Counted from the stretch's first letter, positions 25,689 to 36,916 are shown. The stretch: DNA of 54,527 bases from Microvirga roseola (GCF_020866965.1 NZ_JAJATX010000017.1:1-54527), one strand, 5' to 3'. Program-made: numbers and translations. The notes: generated by a model from the sequence alone, not told the origin.

Positions 25689-25705
25689 TGGCGGAGACGG
25701 AGGGA
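25689..25705. repeat. Right attachment site within the tRNA-Ser 3' end
   Basis: TGGCGGAGACGGAGGGA is the reverse complement of the tRNA's last 17 bases including CCA. It is identical to 3465-3481, so insertion kept the tRNA gene intact. Confidence 0.8.
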
Positions 25706-25779
25706 TTCGAACCCTCGATACCCTTTTGGGGTATGCTCATTTAGCAAACGAGTGCCTTCAGCCGCTCGGCCACGTCTCC
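25689..25779 (-). tRNA. tRNA-Ser (anticodon GCT)
   Basis: Read on the minus strand, GGAGACG at the 5' end pairs with CGTCTCC before G-CCA. The anticodon stem-loop CTCGTTTGCTAAATGAG shows the GCT anticodon. A long variable arm (ATACCCCAAAAGGGTAT) marks a class II tRNA, and GGTTCGAATCC is the T loop. The CCA is encoded. It is the integration target of the element. Confidence 0.95.
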
Positions 25780-26105
25780 AAAAGCAACGAAGCGGGGATT
25801 GCCTGGAATCCCGCCTCTCGCAGGTGGCGCAATAGACGCGAAGCGCCGCTTTTCGTCAAGGTGCAAAAATCACCCGCGGATCTGGCGCCGCGACTCCGCG
25901 CGACCCGAAAGCAGGGCGAGAATGCTGCACCGCCTACCCTACCTTGACTGTCGTTTGTGCCCTGAAGAACTCTCCAGAACCTGCCTGCGAGCGGGTGCCT
26001 GCCAAGCCTGCTGAAAGGCCAGCTCGGCCTTGCAACAATACCGTTACGTGACGCCAAGCTTCATGGTAGAGGCGCGGCGGTTGACGCGGTCAGGGCAGAA
26101 TCATC
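25780..26105. other. Intergenic stretch upstream of the tRNA
   Basis: No gene is recognised. It should hold the tRNA promoter (minus strand) and that of the RidA operon (plus strand). A near-perfect hairpin around GCGGGGATT..AATCCCGC (about 25791-25813) lies just before the tRNA 5' end. Confidence 0.4.
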
Positions 26106-26459
26106 GTGACAGATATCAAGCGGATCGGGGTTGCAGCGAGGTACAGCGACCTCGTGATCCTCGGGGACACGGCCTATTTCTCCGGTTACGTGCCCGAGAC
26201 GAGCCTTGGACAATCCGTGCAGGAGCAGACGCGGGACATTCTGGGCCAGATCGACCAGTCGCTCGCGGAGATCGGCAGCGACAGGTCGAAGATCCTCCAG
26301 GCCACGATCTGGCTTGCGGATATCGCCTCCTACGAGACCATGAACGAGGTCTGGGATGCCTGGGTCGTGGCCGGTGAGGCGCCTGCGCGCATCTGCATCG
26401 AATCCGGACTGGCCCATCCCGGCTACGCGCTCGAAATCCGCGTGATCGCGGCTCTGTGA
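26106..26459 (+). CDS. RidA/YjgF-family protein
   Basis: The product has 117 residues, the normal RidA length. It carries YSDLVILGDTAYFSGYVPE, then E-Q-T-R-D-I-L-x-Q-I-D, and ends with PARICIESGL..PGYALEIRVIA. In the family the conserved Arg of PARxxxE contacts the substrate. RidA proteins hydrolyse reactive enamine/imine intermediates made by PLP enzymes. The start is GTG 26106. The diguanylate cyclase gene begins 12 bases after the stop, so the two may be co-transcribed, though no functional link is evident. This subgroup lacks some of the deaminase residues and may have another role. Confidence 0.8.
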   Translation: MTDIKRIGVAARYSDLVILGDTAYFSGYVPETSLGQSVQEQTRDILGQIDQSLAEIGSDRSKILQATIWLADIASYETMNEVWDAWVVAGEAPARICIESGLAHPGYALEIRVIAAL

Positions 26460-26471
26460 CGGAGATCCAAC

Positions 26472-27878
26472 GTGCACAGGAAGCCCTTGCAGGCTGCGGC
26501 CCGCATCGAACGGATCCTTTTCTCCGTCAGGCCGGAGATCCGAGACACCATTGCCCGGCTCGTGGAAGCCTCCGCCGATGAGCTGGTCGAGACTTTCTAC
26601 TCGACACTGACTCAGGATCAGGAGGCGGCTCGGTTTCTCTCCCATAAGCTGGTGGACGAGCGGCTGCACCGCTCCCTGCGCCAGTGGCTGGTCGATCTTT
26701 TCGCCGGCGATGCCGAAGCGGGCGGCGTGCAGGCCCTGGCCGAACGGCAGAAGGGCATCGGCGAAGCTCATGCCCGGATGCGAATCTCGATCCATCTGGT
26801 GATGCAGGGCGCAGACCTTCTCAAGAGCAGCATCTTCGAGCGCCTGCAGCAAACGGGCCTCGAGCGCGACCGTCTCTGGGAGGCGACCGTTTACGCGACC
26901 GGTCTCATGGACTGCGCCATCGAGATCATGAGCCAGAGCTTTGTGCGGAGCACGGCCAGCCGCGCCCAGACGGACGAGGCCTATCGCCTGTTCTCCCTCG
27001 GACAGGACATCACGGTCGACAAGGAAAGCCAGCGCGCCGCCCTGATGGAATGGAGCCTCGGCGTGCTCTTTAGCCTTAGCGTTCAGGGGCAGGCGCAGCA
27101 GGTCAGGCTGACGCCCCTTTCCCGATCCGATTTCGGCCTGTGGCTCCGCCACCGCGCCGGTGTCATGTTCGAGGGCTCCGCCAATCTCGCTCACATCGAG
27201 AAATCCATGCAGACCATCGACGAGGAGCTGCTGCCGAAGCTCGAGGAGGCATGCTCGGCCGATCCCTCAAGTCTGCCGGAACTGCTCGAAGGCTTCCAGG
27301 CCATCGTCGGCGAGATGAAGTTCCTGCTGGTGGACATGTTCCAGAGCGTCGCCGCCATCGAGAGCGGACGGGATCCCCTGACGAAGGCTCTCAACCGGCG
27401 CTTCCTGCCCTCGATCCTCAGCCGGGAGATCATCCTCGCGACGAAGAACAAGACGTCCTTCTCGCTTCTGATGATCGACGTCGACCACTTCAAGCAGATC
27501 AACGATGCCTGGGGTCACCAGGCGGGCGACGCGGTGCTGCGCCAGATCGCCGACGCCATTCTCGACGCCTGCCGTCTGAGCGACTTCGTCCTCCGCTATG
27601 GCGGCGAGGAATTCCTCGTGGCTCTGGTCGAAAAGGACCTGGAAGCCGCCTTCCGGGCCGCTGAGGGAATCCGGCTGCAGGTCGGAACGCGGGAATTCCT
27701 GGCGCCGGACAACACGCCGCTTCCCGTCACCGTCTCCATCGGCGTTGCGACCTTCGACGGGCACCCGGACTTCTCCCGCCTGATCGAGATGGCGGACCGG
27801 GCGCTCTATACGGCGAAGCGAAACGGACGCAACCGCACGGTGATCGCGGAGCAGACGCAATTCCGGCAGGCAGGCTGA
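26472..27878 (+). CDS. Globin-coupled diguanylate cyclase
   Basis: The product has 468 residues. Residues 15-165 form a sensor globin domain of the DosC type; IGEAHARMRISIHLVMQGA includes the probable proximal His. A middle helical linker leads to a GGDEF domain starting near 300 (DPLTKALNRRFL, IDVDHFKQIND). The active site is GGEEF, and R-L-S-D five residues before it is a product-inhibition I-site. It should make c-di-GMP in response to bound oxygen or another haem ligand. The start is GTG 26472 after GGAG. Given the nearby cbb3 and FNR genes, oxygen sensing suits the organism. Confidence 0.9.
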   Translation: MHRKPLQAAARIERILFSVRPEIRDTIARLVEASADELVETFYSTLTQDQEAARFLSHKLVDERLHRSLRQWLVDLFAGDAEAGGVQALAERQKGIGEAHARMRISIHLVMQGADLLKSSIFERLQQTGLERDRLWEATVYATGLMDCAIEIMSQSFVRSTASRAQTDEAYRLFSLGQDITVDKESQRAALMEWSLGVLFSLSVQGQAQQVRLTPLSRSDFGLWLRHRAGVMFEGSANLAHIEKSMQTIDEELLPKLEEACSADPSSLPELLEGFQAIVGEMKFLLVDMFQSVAAIESGRDPLTKALNRRFLPSILSREIILATKNKTSFSLLMIDVDHFKQINDAWGHQAGDAVLRQIADAILDACRLSDFVLRYGGEEFLVALVEKDLEAAFRAAEGIRLQVGTREFLAPDNTPLPVTVSIGVATFDGHPDFSRLIEMADRALYTAKRNGRNRTVIAEQTQFRQAG

Positions 27879-27903
27879 ACCCTGCCTCCGGCTCGGGCCC
27901 GTC

Positions 27904-28686
27904 CTATCGGGAGTCCTTCTTCCACGCGCTCAGGCGCTTCTTCTCGTAGTGTTTGGCGACGCGCAGATGGCGCGCGATGGCGTAGTTCATGGCCGTGAGA
28001 AAGCCGTAGGTTCCGCGAAGGGCATGGCGGCGGCCGAAATACGCCTTGAGGAAGGCCGCCGGGAACTCCACGAAGACCCGCCAGGTGGGGATCGAGACAC
28101 CCCGGATTTCGAGATCGACCGCCTGCTGGTCGGAATAGCGGTTGAGCTTCTCGATCTGGTCGCCCAGCGACCGCACCGAGCGGTGGTGCACGGTTCCCTT
28201 GAGCCTGCCGACCTTGGTTCCCGGCTTCAGATCGACCCGGTCATGGACGAGCGAGGGCGAATAGCGGCCCCAATCCTTGCGGTAGAGCCTGACGGGTGAC
28301 AGCGCATAGGCGAGCGGATGCGGCGCAGGCTCGCCCGGAAAGATCTCGGCGATGCGGATCCTGTAGGCCTGACAGGGAGGCTCGCCGCGGGCGAAGAGCG
28401 CCCTGATCTCCGCGACCAGGTTCGGCGGCAGGATCTCGTCGGCGTCAATGTTGAGCAGCCAGTCGTGCCGGCACTGCTCCTCCGCGAAGCGCTTCTGCGG
28501 ACCGTAGCCCGGCCAGGGGTTGAAGATCACGCGGGCGCCCAGCTCCTCCGCAATCGCCTGCGTGCCGTCGGTCGAGCCCGAATCCACGACGAGCAGATCG
28601 TCGGTCAGGTCCCTGACGGCGCGGATCGTCTCGCCGATGCGGTCGGCTTCGTTCTTGGCGATGATGAAGATGGAAACGGGGAGCAT
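27904..28686 (-). CDS. Family 2 glycosyltransferase, WaaE-like
   Basis: The product has 260 residues. The GT-A opening is PVSIFIIAKNEADRI, followed by DLLVVDSGSTDGT and the metal-binding LNIDADE near residues 83-89. The overall pattern, including GPQKRFAEE and the basic C-terminus AKHYEKKRLSAW, matches the LPS-core glucosyltransferase WaaE/KdtX group. It would add a hexose to lipooligosaccharide core on the cytoplasmic face. The gene is alone on the minus strand, convergent with the cyclase gene, 26 bases after it. The exact sugar and acceptor are unknown. Confidence 0.8.
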   Translation of the reverse strand: MLPVSIFIIAKNEADRIGETIRAVRDLTDDLLVVDSGSTDGTQAIAEELGARVIFNPWPGYGPQKRFAEEQCRHDWLLNIDADEILPPNLVAEIRALFARGEPPCQAYRIRIAEIFPGEPAPHPLAYALSPVRLYRKDWGRYSPSLVHDRVDLKPGTKVGRLKGTVHHRSVRSLGDQIEKLNRYSDQQAVDLEIRGVSIPTWRVFVEFPAAFLKAYFGRRHALRGTYGFLTAMNYAIARHLRVAKHYEKKRLSAWKKDSR

Positions 28687-28791
28687 GGCAAAGGTGTTCT
28701 GTCGCGAGGCTGCCTAGCCGTCCCCATGGTCCATGGCAAGGGTTTTGCAGTCTGCGGGGCCGCAGACCCCTGCCCCGCTCCCGTCGCCGTC

Positions 28792-29405
28792 TCAGGCGGC
28801 CGTCACAAGTCCCTCCTCGGCCAGGGCCTTCTTCACGCCGGGACGGCCTGCAATCCTGCGCATGAAGGTGCCGAGATTGCCGTAGGGCAGAAGGTTGACC
28901 CGGTGGAAACGGGCCCAGCTCAGGACGGTGAAGCAATAGGCGTCGGCGACCGTGAACTGCTCGCCGACCAGATAGAAGCGCCCTTGCAGGCAGATCTCCA
29001 GATGAGCAATGCAGCGGTGCAGGTCCTCCACGGCGAGCTGACGGGCAAGCGTCGGCATGGCGGCCTTCCAGAGCGGATCGAAGCCCTTGTGCAGTTCGGT
29101 TCCGATGAAGGCGAGCCATTCCTGCACCCGGTAGCGGTCCAGCGAGCCCTGCTCCGGCAGCAGGCGGGCGTCCGGGGCCTGCGCGGCCAGGTAGAGCAGG
29201 ATGGTGGGAACCTCCGTCAGGACCTCGCCGCCCGTCAGAACGAGGGCAGGGATGGATCCCTTGGGGTTGATATCGAGGAAGGAATGTCCAGAAGACGTCG
29301 TCTGTGTCTTCGGATCGACCTTCTCGCACTCGATCGCCAGGCCGGCCTCGCAGGCGACGATGTGGGGGCAAGCGAACTGGCGCCTGGGGTGTAATACAGC
29401 CTCAT
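28792..29405 (-). pseudogene. Glutathione S-transferase gene with a 5' frameshift
   Basis: ATG 29405 opens M-R-L-Y-Y-T-P-G-A-S-S-L-A-P, the classic bacterial GST start. After this the frame is lost. One more C in the run of five (G at 29364-29368 on the plus strand) would continue into H-I-V-A-C-E-A-G, and then the whole remaining GST: NPKGSIPALVL, thioredoxin-fold end, and a helical domain with TVADAYCF. The span is 614 bases, one short of a multiple of three. As written only a shorter or wrong N-terminus can be made, lacking the glutathione-contacting residues. A homopolymer reading error is as likely as a true mutation. Confidence 0.75.
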
Positions 29406-29538
29406 GCCGCAACCTTTGGTCCCTGCCCCCGCGGAACCTCAATTATTACGTGACATAATCATGTTATAATATGACAAAAAGCGCCGCTTTCAAGTCTCTA
29501 AAGGATAATGGCGCTGCTCTTTCGGATGAAGCGCGCAC

Positions 29539-30411
29539 TCACAAAAGCTCGTCCTCGGGAGCAGGAGCCTGCCCCGCCTTCACCGCCTGCGAGCGGCTGT
29601 GCACCCGCAATTCCGCCTGCAGGGGGAAGTGATCGGACGCCACGCGCGTCAGGGGGCTTCGCACCGGAGCGGCCGAGACCACCTCAACCGACTTGGTGAC
29701 GAAGACGTGGTCGAGCCGCAGGACGGGTGCGCGCGTGTGGAATGTGGGCTGGGGCTCGCCGGCGGGATTCGACAGCTGCGCATCGCGCAGGCGGTTCGCG
29801 ATCAGCCGGTAGGAGCGCGAATAAGGCGGGGCGTTGAAGTCGCCGAGCAGGATCGCCGGATCGCCGCAATCGGGATGCCCCATCCAGTCCCCGCCCACGA
29901 GAGCCGCGGCCTGGGCTCGCCTTTCCCGCGAGCGTAAGGACAGATGGGCGTTGATGACCTGCACCCTGTGCCCGTCCATCTCGACCGAGACCCACAGCCC
30001 GCTGCGCTTCTCGAAGGACGGGCCGGGAGAATGGGTGGGCAGGCGTTCGGCCTTGACGAGCTTCGACTGGTGGTGCGTCAGAATCGCGATGCCGTACTGT
30101 TCGCCCAGGATCCGGATCGTGGGCTGGAAATGCATGTCCATCCCGAGCCTGGACGCCACCTGCGCCCCCTGGTCCGCCTCGCCGGCATGAACCCGCCCGA
30201 CCCGCACCTCCTGGAGAGCGACGATATCGGGCTCGCAGGCTGCGATCACATCCGCGATCCGACCCGGAGAGATCTTTCTGTCCGTCCCGAGCCAGCGATG
30301 CACGTTATAGGTCAGGATGCGAAGGGTCGGGCCCTGTTTGTCGATATGCTTCAAAGGTCTGTACCGGCTCAGGCAGTCATTCTTGAATGTCAGCGCCGAT
30401 CCGATCGGCAC
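29539..30411 (-). CDS. Endonuclease/exonuclease/phosphatase-family protein
   Basis: The product has up to 290 residues. EEP-fold motifs are visible in order: LTYNVHRW, IVALQEVR (metal Glu), NAHLSLRSRERRAQ, LLGDFNAP (Asp/Asn) and the final SDHFPLQ (Asp-His). Members are Mg-dependent phosphodiesterases acting on DNA, lipids or sugar phosphates. The family part begins about 30 residues after the first ATG, so the start may be later than 30411. It lies between the GST gene and the divergent copA. The substrate is not clear; the short form resembles uncharacterised metal-dependent hydrolases. Confidence 0.8.
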   Translation of the reverse strand: MPIGSALTFKNDCLSRYRPLKHIDKQGPTLRILTYNVHRWLGTDRKISPGRIADVIAACEPDIVALQEVRVGRVHAGEADQGAQVASRLGMDMHFQPTIRILGEQYGIAILTHHQSKLVKAERLPTHSPGPSFEKRSGLWVSVEMDGHRVQVINAHLSLRSRERRAQAAALVGGDWMGHPDCGDPAILLGDFNAPPYSRSYRLIANRLRDAQLSNPAGEPQPTFHTRAPVLRLDHVFVTKSVEVVSAAPVRSPLTRVASDHFPLQAELRVHSRSQAVKAGQAPAPEDELL

Positions 30412-30527
30412 GGGCGAGGAGTTGTCGGGCGGCGGCCTATTGTCAAAACGTGTCGGATCAATGGCTCAGGATCGGCCAGGGTTCCAGAGCGGTAAACCCC
30501 GTCATTCGGCTAGAGCGGGAGAGAAGC

Positions 30528-30558
30528 TTGACCTTCCCATCATTGGAAGGATTACACG
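30528..30558 (+). promoter_or_regulatory. CueR-type operator and promoter of copA
   Basis: A -35-like TTGACC (30528-30533) overlaps an inverted repeat CCTTCC-N7-GGAAGG (30532-30550), followed by a weak -10 near TTACAC (30552-30557). The 18-19-base spacer with a dyad inside is typical of MerR-family copper promoters. It lies 33 bases before copA. Confidence 0.7.
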
Positions 30559-30590
30559 TGATGCCTATATGTTGAGTCAGGAGATTCGCC

Positions 30591-33118
<2,528 letters not shown>

Positions 33119-33122
<4 letters not shown>

Positions 33123-33574
33123 ATATCGGGCAAGCGGCAGCGGCCTCGGGCGTTTCGGCCAAGATGATCCGCTACTACGAATCCATCGGGCTGATCCCGA
33201 AGACCGTGCGGACGGAATCCGGCTACCGGGTCTATTCCGACAGCGACGTGCATACCTTGCGCTTCATCCGCCGTGCGCGGGACCTCGGCTTCTCTGTGGA
33301 GCAGATCGCCGATCTCGTGTCCCTCTGGCGGGACCGCGAACGCGCAAGCAAGGAGGTGAAGCGCATCGCGCTCGAGCATGTCGGCGTGCTCGAACGCAAG
33401 ATCGAAGAGTTGCAGCAGATGGCAGGCACCCTGAAGCACCTCGCCCGCACCTGCCACGGCGACGGGCGTCCGGACTGCCCGATCATCGAGGAGCTGGCGA
33501 GCGAGGCCGCCCAGGCGCCTCCTCTCAAGACCGACGCGAAGTTCGGCCTTCTCGGAAAGGCAACGGCCCGGTAG
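33119..33574 (+). CDS. cueR: Cu(I)-responsive MerR-family regulator
   Basis: The product has 151 residues. The HTH reads [25 protein letters not shown], and the dimer helix follows. The metal-binding loop near residue 110-120 is [10 protein letters not shown], the two-Cys CueR signature for Cu(I), Ag(I) or Au(I). It activates copA from the operator at 30528. It is translated in overlap with copA, so the sensor and pump rise together. About 20 extra residues follow the usual end. Confidence 0.9.
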
Positions 33575-33581
33575 AGGCTTG

Positions 33582-33613
33582 CGAAATGGCGGTCCTTTTA
33601 GACCGCCATTTCG
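33582..33613. terminator. Bidirectional terminator between cueR and the phosphatase gene
   Basis: CGAAATGGCGGTC (33582-33594) pairs perfectly with GACCGCCATTTCG (33601-33613); the loop is CTTTTA. The loop on the minus strand contains the phosphatase stop codon (TAA, 33598-33600), so the hairpin overlaps the end of that coding region. Confidence 0.7.
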
Positions 33614-34176
33614 ACTTCGCGGCCCCGTCCGAGGTCGCGCATCACCCTGCCATAGTTCGGGAAGCGCTGCATCTGACGGCCGTAATGCCGCCTGAGGGCC
33701 TCGGTGAGCTCTCCCTTGCGCGAGAGCATGTCGTCTGCGAACTGGACCATGAGGGAGTTCGGCCAGGCCTGCGGACGGATCTCCGCGAGGCGCTGCATCA
33801 GGGCCTCGTCGCTCTCCTCCGGATAGGTCTGGACCAGCAGGATCAGCATCGCCGCCGTCGAGCGCGACACGCCCATATGGCAGTGAACGAGCAGGTGTCC
33901 GTCCGCCCTCTCCTGCCCGCTTCGCGCCAGATCGTCGCCGAATCGCAGGATCGCCTCGACATGCTCGGGCTCCGGCAGGATCATGCCGGGCGCGGGCTCG
34001 ATCACGTCATGGAAGCGCAGCACCGTCCTGTGGTGCGGATCGTAGGCCTGGAAAGCGTCCGGGTCCGGGTGATCCGGGTCGAGGATGGAAAGCACGTGGC
34101 TTACGGAGCGGGTGCTCTGATCGGGCAGTTCGGAAATGCCGCAGATCGTTAGCATTGAGATGGACAGGGGCTTCAT
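33598..34176 (-). CDS. Dual-specificity / tyrosine-type protein phosphatase
   Basis: The product has 192 residues. The active-site loop is VHCHMGVSRSTAA, matching H-C-x-x-G-x-x-R-S/T of Cys-based phosphatases, near residue 105. An upstream Asp in HDV (near 58) can serve as general acid. Such small bacterial enzymes dephosphorylate proteins, nucleotides or sugars. ATG 34176 is preferred over an upstream TTG. The 3' end overlaps a terminator hairpin. The gene is not obviously in an operon. Confidence 0.8.
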   Translation of the reverse strand: MKPLSISMLTICGISELPDQSTRSVSHVLSILDPDHPDPDAFQAYDPHHRTVLRFHDVIEPAPGMILPEPEHVEAILRFGDDLARSGQERADGHLLVHCHMGVSRSTAAMLILLVQTYPEESDEALMQRLAEIRPQAWPNSLMVQFADDMLSRKGELTEALRRHYGRQMQRFPNYGRVMRDLGRGREVEMAV

Positions 34177-34444
34177 CAAACACTCGTGTTTAGGAAAAAT
34201 CGGATCAATCGTTCATTCTGGATTACACAGCACTTCTACTCGCCTGCGGGGATATTGTTCAACAGCCTGAAGCAAGTGTGTCATGCAAAGCACAGGAGGG
34301 CTCGGCCACATTTCCGCCATGTGCAAACCACCTTGCGGTCACCACCGGGCTTATTGAAGCCTGAAGCAAAGAAACCGCTGCTTCTTTCAAGCGTTGCCGA
34401 AGGAAGCTCTAGAACAACAGCAACCTGCGAGTCCCGATTTTCCG

Positions 34445-35182
34445 ATGTCTGCTGCTCCGGTCCTGGCCCTTTCCCTGTTGAGAAGAACGATCCGTTTCGG
34501 TGTGCTCCTGCTCGCGCCGCTGGCGCTGGCGGCCTGCGTCGCCACCGAGCCTCCTCCTCCGCAGCGGGTCACCCGCTACATCGACCCGACCTACATGGCG
34601 ATGTACGGGCCCAAGCTCGACGAGGAGCACCCGCTCCCGGCCACCGACATCTCCGAGGTCGATCCGCGCTTCCTGCGCCGCGAGGTCAACTATCGCGGCA
34701 GCGAGGAGCCGGGCACCATCGTCGTCGATACGAATGCCCGCTATCTCTACCTCGTGCGCGAGAACGGCCGGGCGATCCGCTACGGCATCGGCGTCGGCAA
34801 GGAAGGCCTTGCCTGGAGCGGCCGCGCCCGGGTCGGCCGCAAGGCCGAGTGGCCGCGCTGGACCCCTACCGCCTCGATGATCAAGCGCGATCCCGAGCGC
34901 AATGCGCAATGGGCGAGCGGCATGGAGGGCGGACTCGAGAACCCCCTCGGCGCACGTGCGCTCTATCTCTACGACGACGGCCGGGACACCATGTACCGCA
35001 TCCACGGCACCACCGAGCCCTGGTCCATCGGCCAGTCGGTGTCGAGCGGCTGCATCCGCATGTTCAACCAGGATGTCATCGATCTCTACAACCGCGTTCC
35101 CGTCGGCTCGCCCGTGGTCGTCATGAACGGCCCGCGCCGGACCGAGCCGGCTGACGAGATGCGCATCTCATCCGCCGAGTGA
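34445..35182 (+). CDS. L,D-transpeptidase (YkuD family) lipoprotein
   Basis: The product has 245 residues from ATG 34445. The N-terminus is a lipoprotein signal: a basic start, [10 protein letters not shown] lipobox near residue 33. The catalytic region has [10 protein letters not shown] and then SVSSGCIRM, giving the H-G-x(n)-S-x-G-C-R core with nucleophile Cys. These enzymes cross-link peptidoglycan or attach proteins to it. The protein is probably periplasmic, anchored to a membrane by lipid. A terminator follows at 35213. The start could be further upstream (34394), but the signal peptide fits the shorter form better. Confidence 0.85.
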   Translation: MSAAPVLALSLLRRTIRFGVLLLAPLALAACVATEPPPPQRVTRYIDPTYMAMYGPKLDEEHPLPATDISEVDPRFLRREVNYRGSEEPGTIVVDTNARYLYLVRENGRAIRYGIGVGKEGLAWSGRARVGRKAEWPRWTPTASMIKRDPERNAQWASGMEGGLENPLGARALYLYDDGRDTMYRIHGTTEPWSIGQSVSSGCIRMFNQDVIDLYNRVPVGSPVVVMNGPRRTEPADEMRISSAE

Positions 35183-35212
35183 CGCGCTTCACGGAAGCGA
35201 TGGAGGATCGCG

Positions 35213-35240
35213 AAGGACCGGCCCTGCCGGTCCTTTTCCT
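35213..35240 (+). terminator. Rho-independent terminator after the L,D-transpeptidase gene
   Basis: AAGGACCGG (35213-35221), a CCCTG loop and CCGGTCCTT (35227-35235) form a 9-bp stem, followed by TTCCTTT. Confidence 0.75.
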
Positions 35241-35316
35241 TTCGGGGTAATGCAGGACCGCAATTTGTCGCGTTGCCGGCTTGGATTATGATCGGGTGTC
35301 TGCAAGGAGCACCACC

Positions 35317-35520
35317 ATGACCGTTGAACGCGCAATCCTTCTGACTGTCGGCGGGCTTATCATCGTCAGCGTCCTTCTCGCCGTTTACGTCAATCTCAAC
35401 TGGCTCTGGCTGACCGGCATCCTCGGCGCTCACCTGATCCAGGCCTCCTTCACGGGCCTCTGCCCGGTGGTGATAATGCTGAAAAGAATGGGGCTCCCGA
35501 GCAAGCCGGGCTTTGCCTGA
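35317..35520 (+). CDS. DUF2892-type small membrane protein
   Basis: The product has 67 residues with two membrane segments (ILLTVGGLIIVSVLLAVYV and LWLTGILGAHLIQASF) and the G.CP motif in TGLCPVV. This matches DUF2892, the membrane unit that also forms the tail of YgaP rhodanese. ATG 35317 follows AAGGAGC. It stands alone here, without a rhodanese gene. Function is unknown; a role in sulfur handling is suggested only by family context elsewhere. Confidence 0.75.
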   Translation: MTVERAILLTVGGLIIVSVLLAVYVNLNWLWLTGILGAHLIQASFTGLCPVVIMLKRMGLPSKPGFA

Positions 35521-35671
35521 GCGCTTTCAGTCTGACCCGTTCCGGCATCGGCCGGGAGGCCGTCTGTCCGGCAGCGGACGGACGGGGTAGCGCCACGACC
35601 TGTGCCTGCCCTGGAAGGCTCGGCATTCCGTCCTATGATTCCTGGTCCTTGGCTCTCAGGCAGGATCGCTC

Positions 35672-36058
35672 ATGGACGGATGGCTCTCCCCGGCACTGGA
35701 ATTCACGACGCGCGCCATCGAGGTCGCAGGCACCGCCGTGATCGTCCTCGGCACCATCGCCGCAACCATCTTCGTCCTGCGGCAGATCCTTCAGGGAACG
35801 TCGCGCGAGGATGCGTTCCATCTCTACCGGTCGAATGTGGGACGGGCGATCCTCCTGGGCCTCGAATTCCTGGTCGCCGCTGACATCATCAACACGGTCG
35901 CCATCGAGCCGACGCTCCAGAGCGTCATCATTCTCGGCGGCGTGGTCCTGATCCGAACCTTCCTGAGCTTCTCCCTCGAAGTCGAGATCGAGGGGCGCTG
36001 GCCTTGGGAGCGGCACAAGGGCGAGCAGCGGGGAAGCAGAGCCCAGCCCGACCAGTAG
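35672..36058 (+). CDS. DUF1622-family membrane protein
   Basis: The product has 128 residues. It has three membrane segments: AVIVLGTIAATIFVLRQIL, then ILLGLEFLVAADIINTVAIEP, then SVIILGGVVLIRTFLSFSLEVEIEG. The arrangement R.N.GR.ILLGLEFLVA.DI...V and L..R..LSFSL..EI.GR is that of DUF1622. The C-terminus is basic. No biochemical role is known for the family. The start at ATG 35672 is clear from the family pattern. Confidence 0.75.
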   Translation: MDGWLSPALEFTTRAIEVAGTAVIVLGTIAATIFVLRQILQGTSREDAFHLYRSNVGRAILLGLEFLVAADIINTVAIEPTLQSVIILGGVVLIRTFLSFSLEVEIEGRWPWERHKGEQRGSRAQPDQ

Positions 36059-36147
36059 CTCCCGCATACTTCCGTTGCATTAGGTCGGGCGTAACGTTTG
36101 GCCGCCATGATGCCTTGGACCGACAGTTTCAAGCGCAGGATCGCCCC

Positions 36148-36906
36148 GTGGCGGATGTGAAAAACAGATGCCGGGGCTGCCAGACCGGCGGGCCCCTTCC
36201 CTTCGACTTCACCATGGCTTTCCACCCCATCGTCGATATCGGACGCGGCGCCGTCTGGGGCTACGAGGCACTCGTGCGCGGGCTCGAAGGCCAGTCGGCC
36301 GGTTTCATCCTGGACCAGGTGGACGATGACAGGCAGTACCGCTTCGACCAGGCCTGCCGGGTCAAGGCGATCGAGATGGCGGGCCGCCTCTTTCCGCGGG
36401 ACGGCGACACGCGGCTCTCCATCAACTTCATGCCCAACGCCGTCTATGAACCCTCCGCCTGCATCCGGACCTCGCTGGAGACGGCCCGGTGTGTCGGCTT
36501 CGACACCAGGCGCATCATGTTCGAGTTCGCCGAGAACGAGCGCATGACCGATACGGGCCACGTGGCGCGGATCGTGGCGGAGTACCGCCGGCTCGGCTTC
36601 GTGACCGCCATCGACGATTTCGGCGCAGGCCATGCAGGTCTCAACCTGCTCGCCGGTTTCCAGCCCGACATCATCAAGATCGACATGGAGTTGATCCGCG
36701 GCATCGCCGGATCGGCGGCGCGCAGGGCCATCGTCTCAGGGATCATGGTGATGGCGCGCGCCCTCGACGTGACGGTGATCGCAGAAGGCATCGAGACGCC
36801 CGAAGAGCTCTCCGTCCTGCGCGAGGCCGGCATCGAACTCTTCCAAGGCTATCTCTTCGCGAGGCCCGCCGTCGCGCGTTTGCCTGAGGTTACACTCGCC
36901 GCCTGA
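36148..36906 (+). CDS. EAL-domain c-di-GMP phosphodiesterase
   Basis: The product has 252 residues, an EAL domain without GGDEF. Catalytic residues are all present: GYEALVRG (the EAL motif), NFMPNAV, MFEFAENE, AIDDFGAGHAG, IIKIDMELI, AEGIE and FQGYLFARP. It should hydrolyse c-di-GMP to pGpG in the cytosol. The N-terminal 30 residues hold a C-R-G-C pair. GTG 36148 with AGGA upstream is the best start; the frame is open further 5'. A cyclase gene lies 10 kb away, but the two are not in one operon. Confidence 0.85.
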   Translation: MADVKNRCRGCQTGGPLPFDFTMAFHPIVDIGRGAVWGYEALVRGLEGQSAGFILDQVDDDRQYRFDQACRVKAIEMAGRLFPRDGDTRLSINFMPNAVYEPSACIRTSLETARCVGFDTRRIMFEFAENERMTDTGHVARIVAEYRRLGFVTAIDDFGAGHAGLNLLAGFQPDIIKIDMELIRGIAGSAARRAIVSGIMVMARALDVTVIAEGIETPEELSVLREAGIELFQGYLFARPAVARLPEVTLAA

Positions 36907-36916
36907 TGCAGGATCC

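Larger units (their letters stand above)
3465..25705. mobile_element. Integrative mobilizable element in tRNA-Ser(GCT), about 22 kb
   Basis: The element is bounded by the 17-base direct repeat, with the integrase gene beside the tRNA. Inside are a relaxase gene, a divergent MobC-like gene, a primase-like Rep gene and an inverted repeat. Cargo comprises transport, regulatory and amino-acid genes and a two-operon methyltransferase/GHKL/Vsr island. No type IV secretion genes are present, so transfer would need a helper system; this fits an IME better than a self-transmissible ICE. The mob genes lie at the end distal to the integrase. The boundaries come from the repeat; mobility is inferred. Confidence 0.75.

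Noticed and set aside
35559..35585. Hairpin CCGTCTGTCCG / CGGACGGACGG after the DUF2892 gene
   Set aside because: Contains a G-T pair and no T run; it may stop transcription, but the support is too weak to list.
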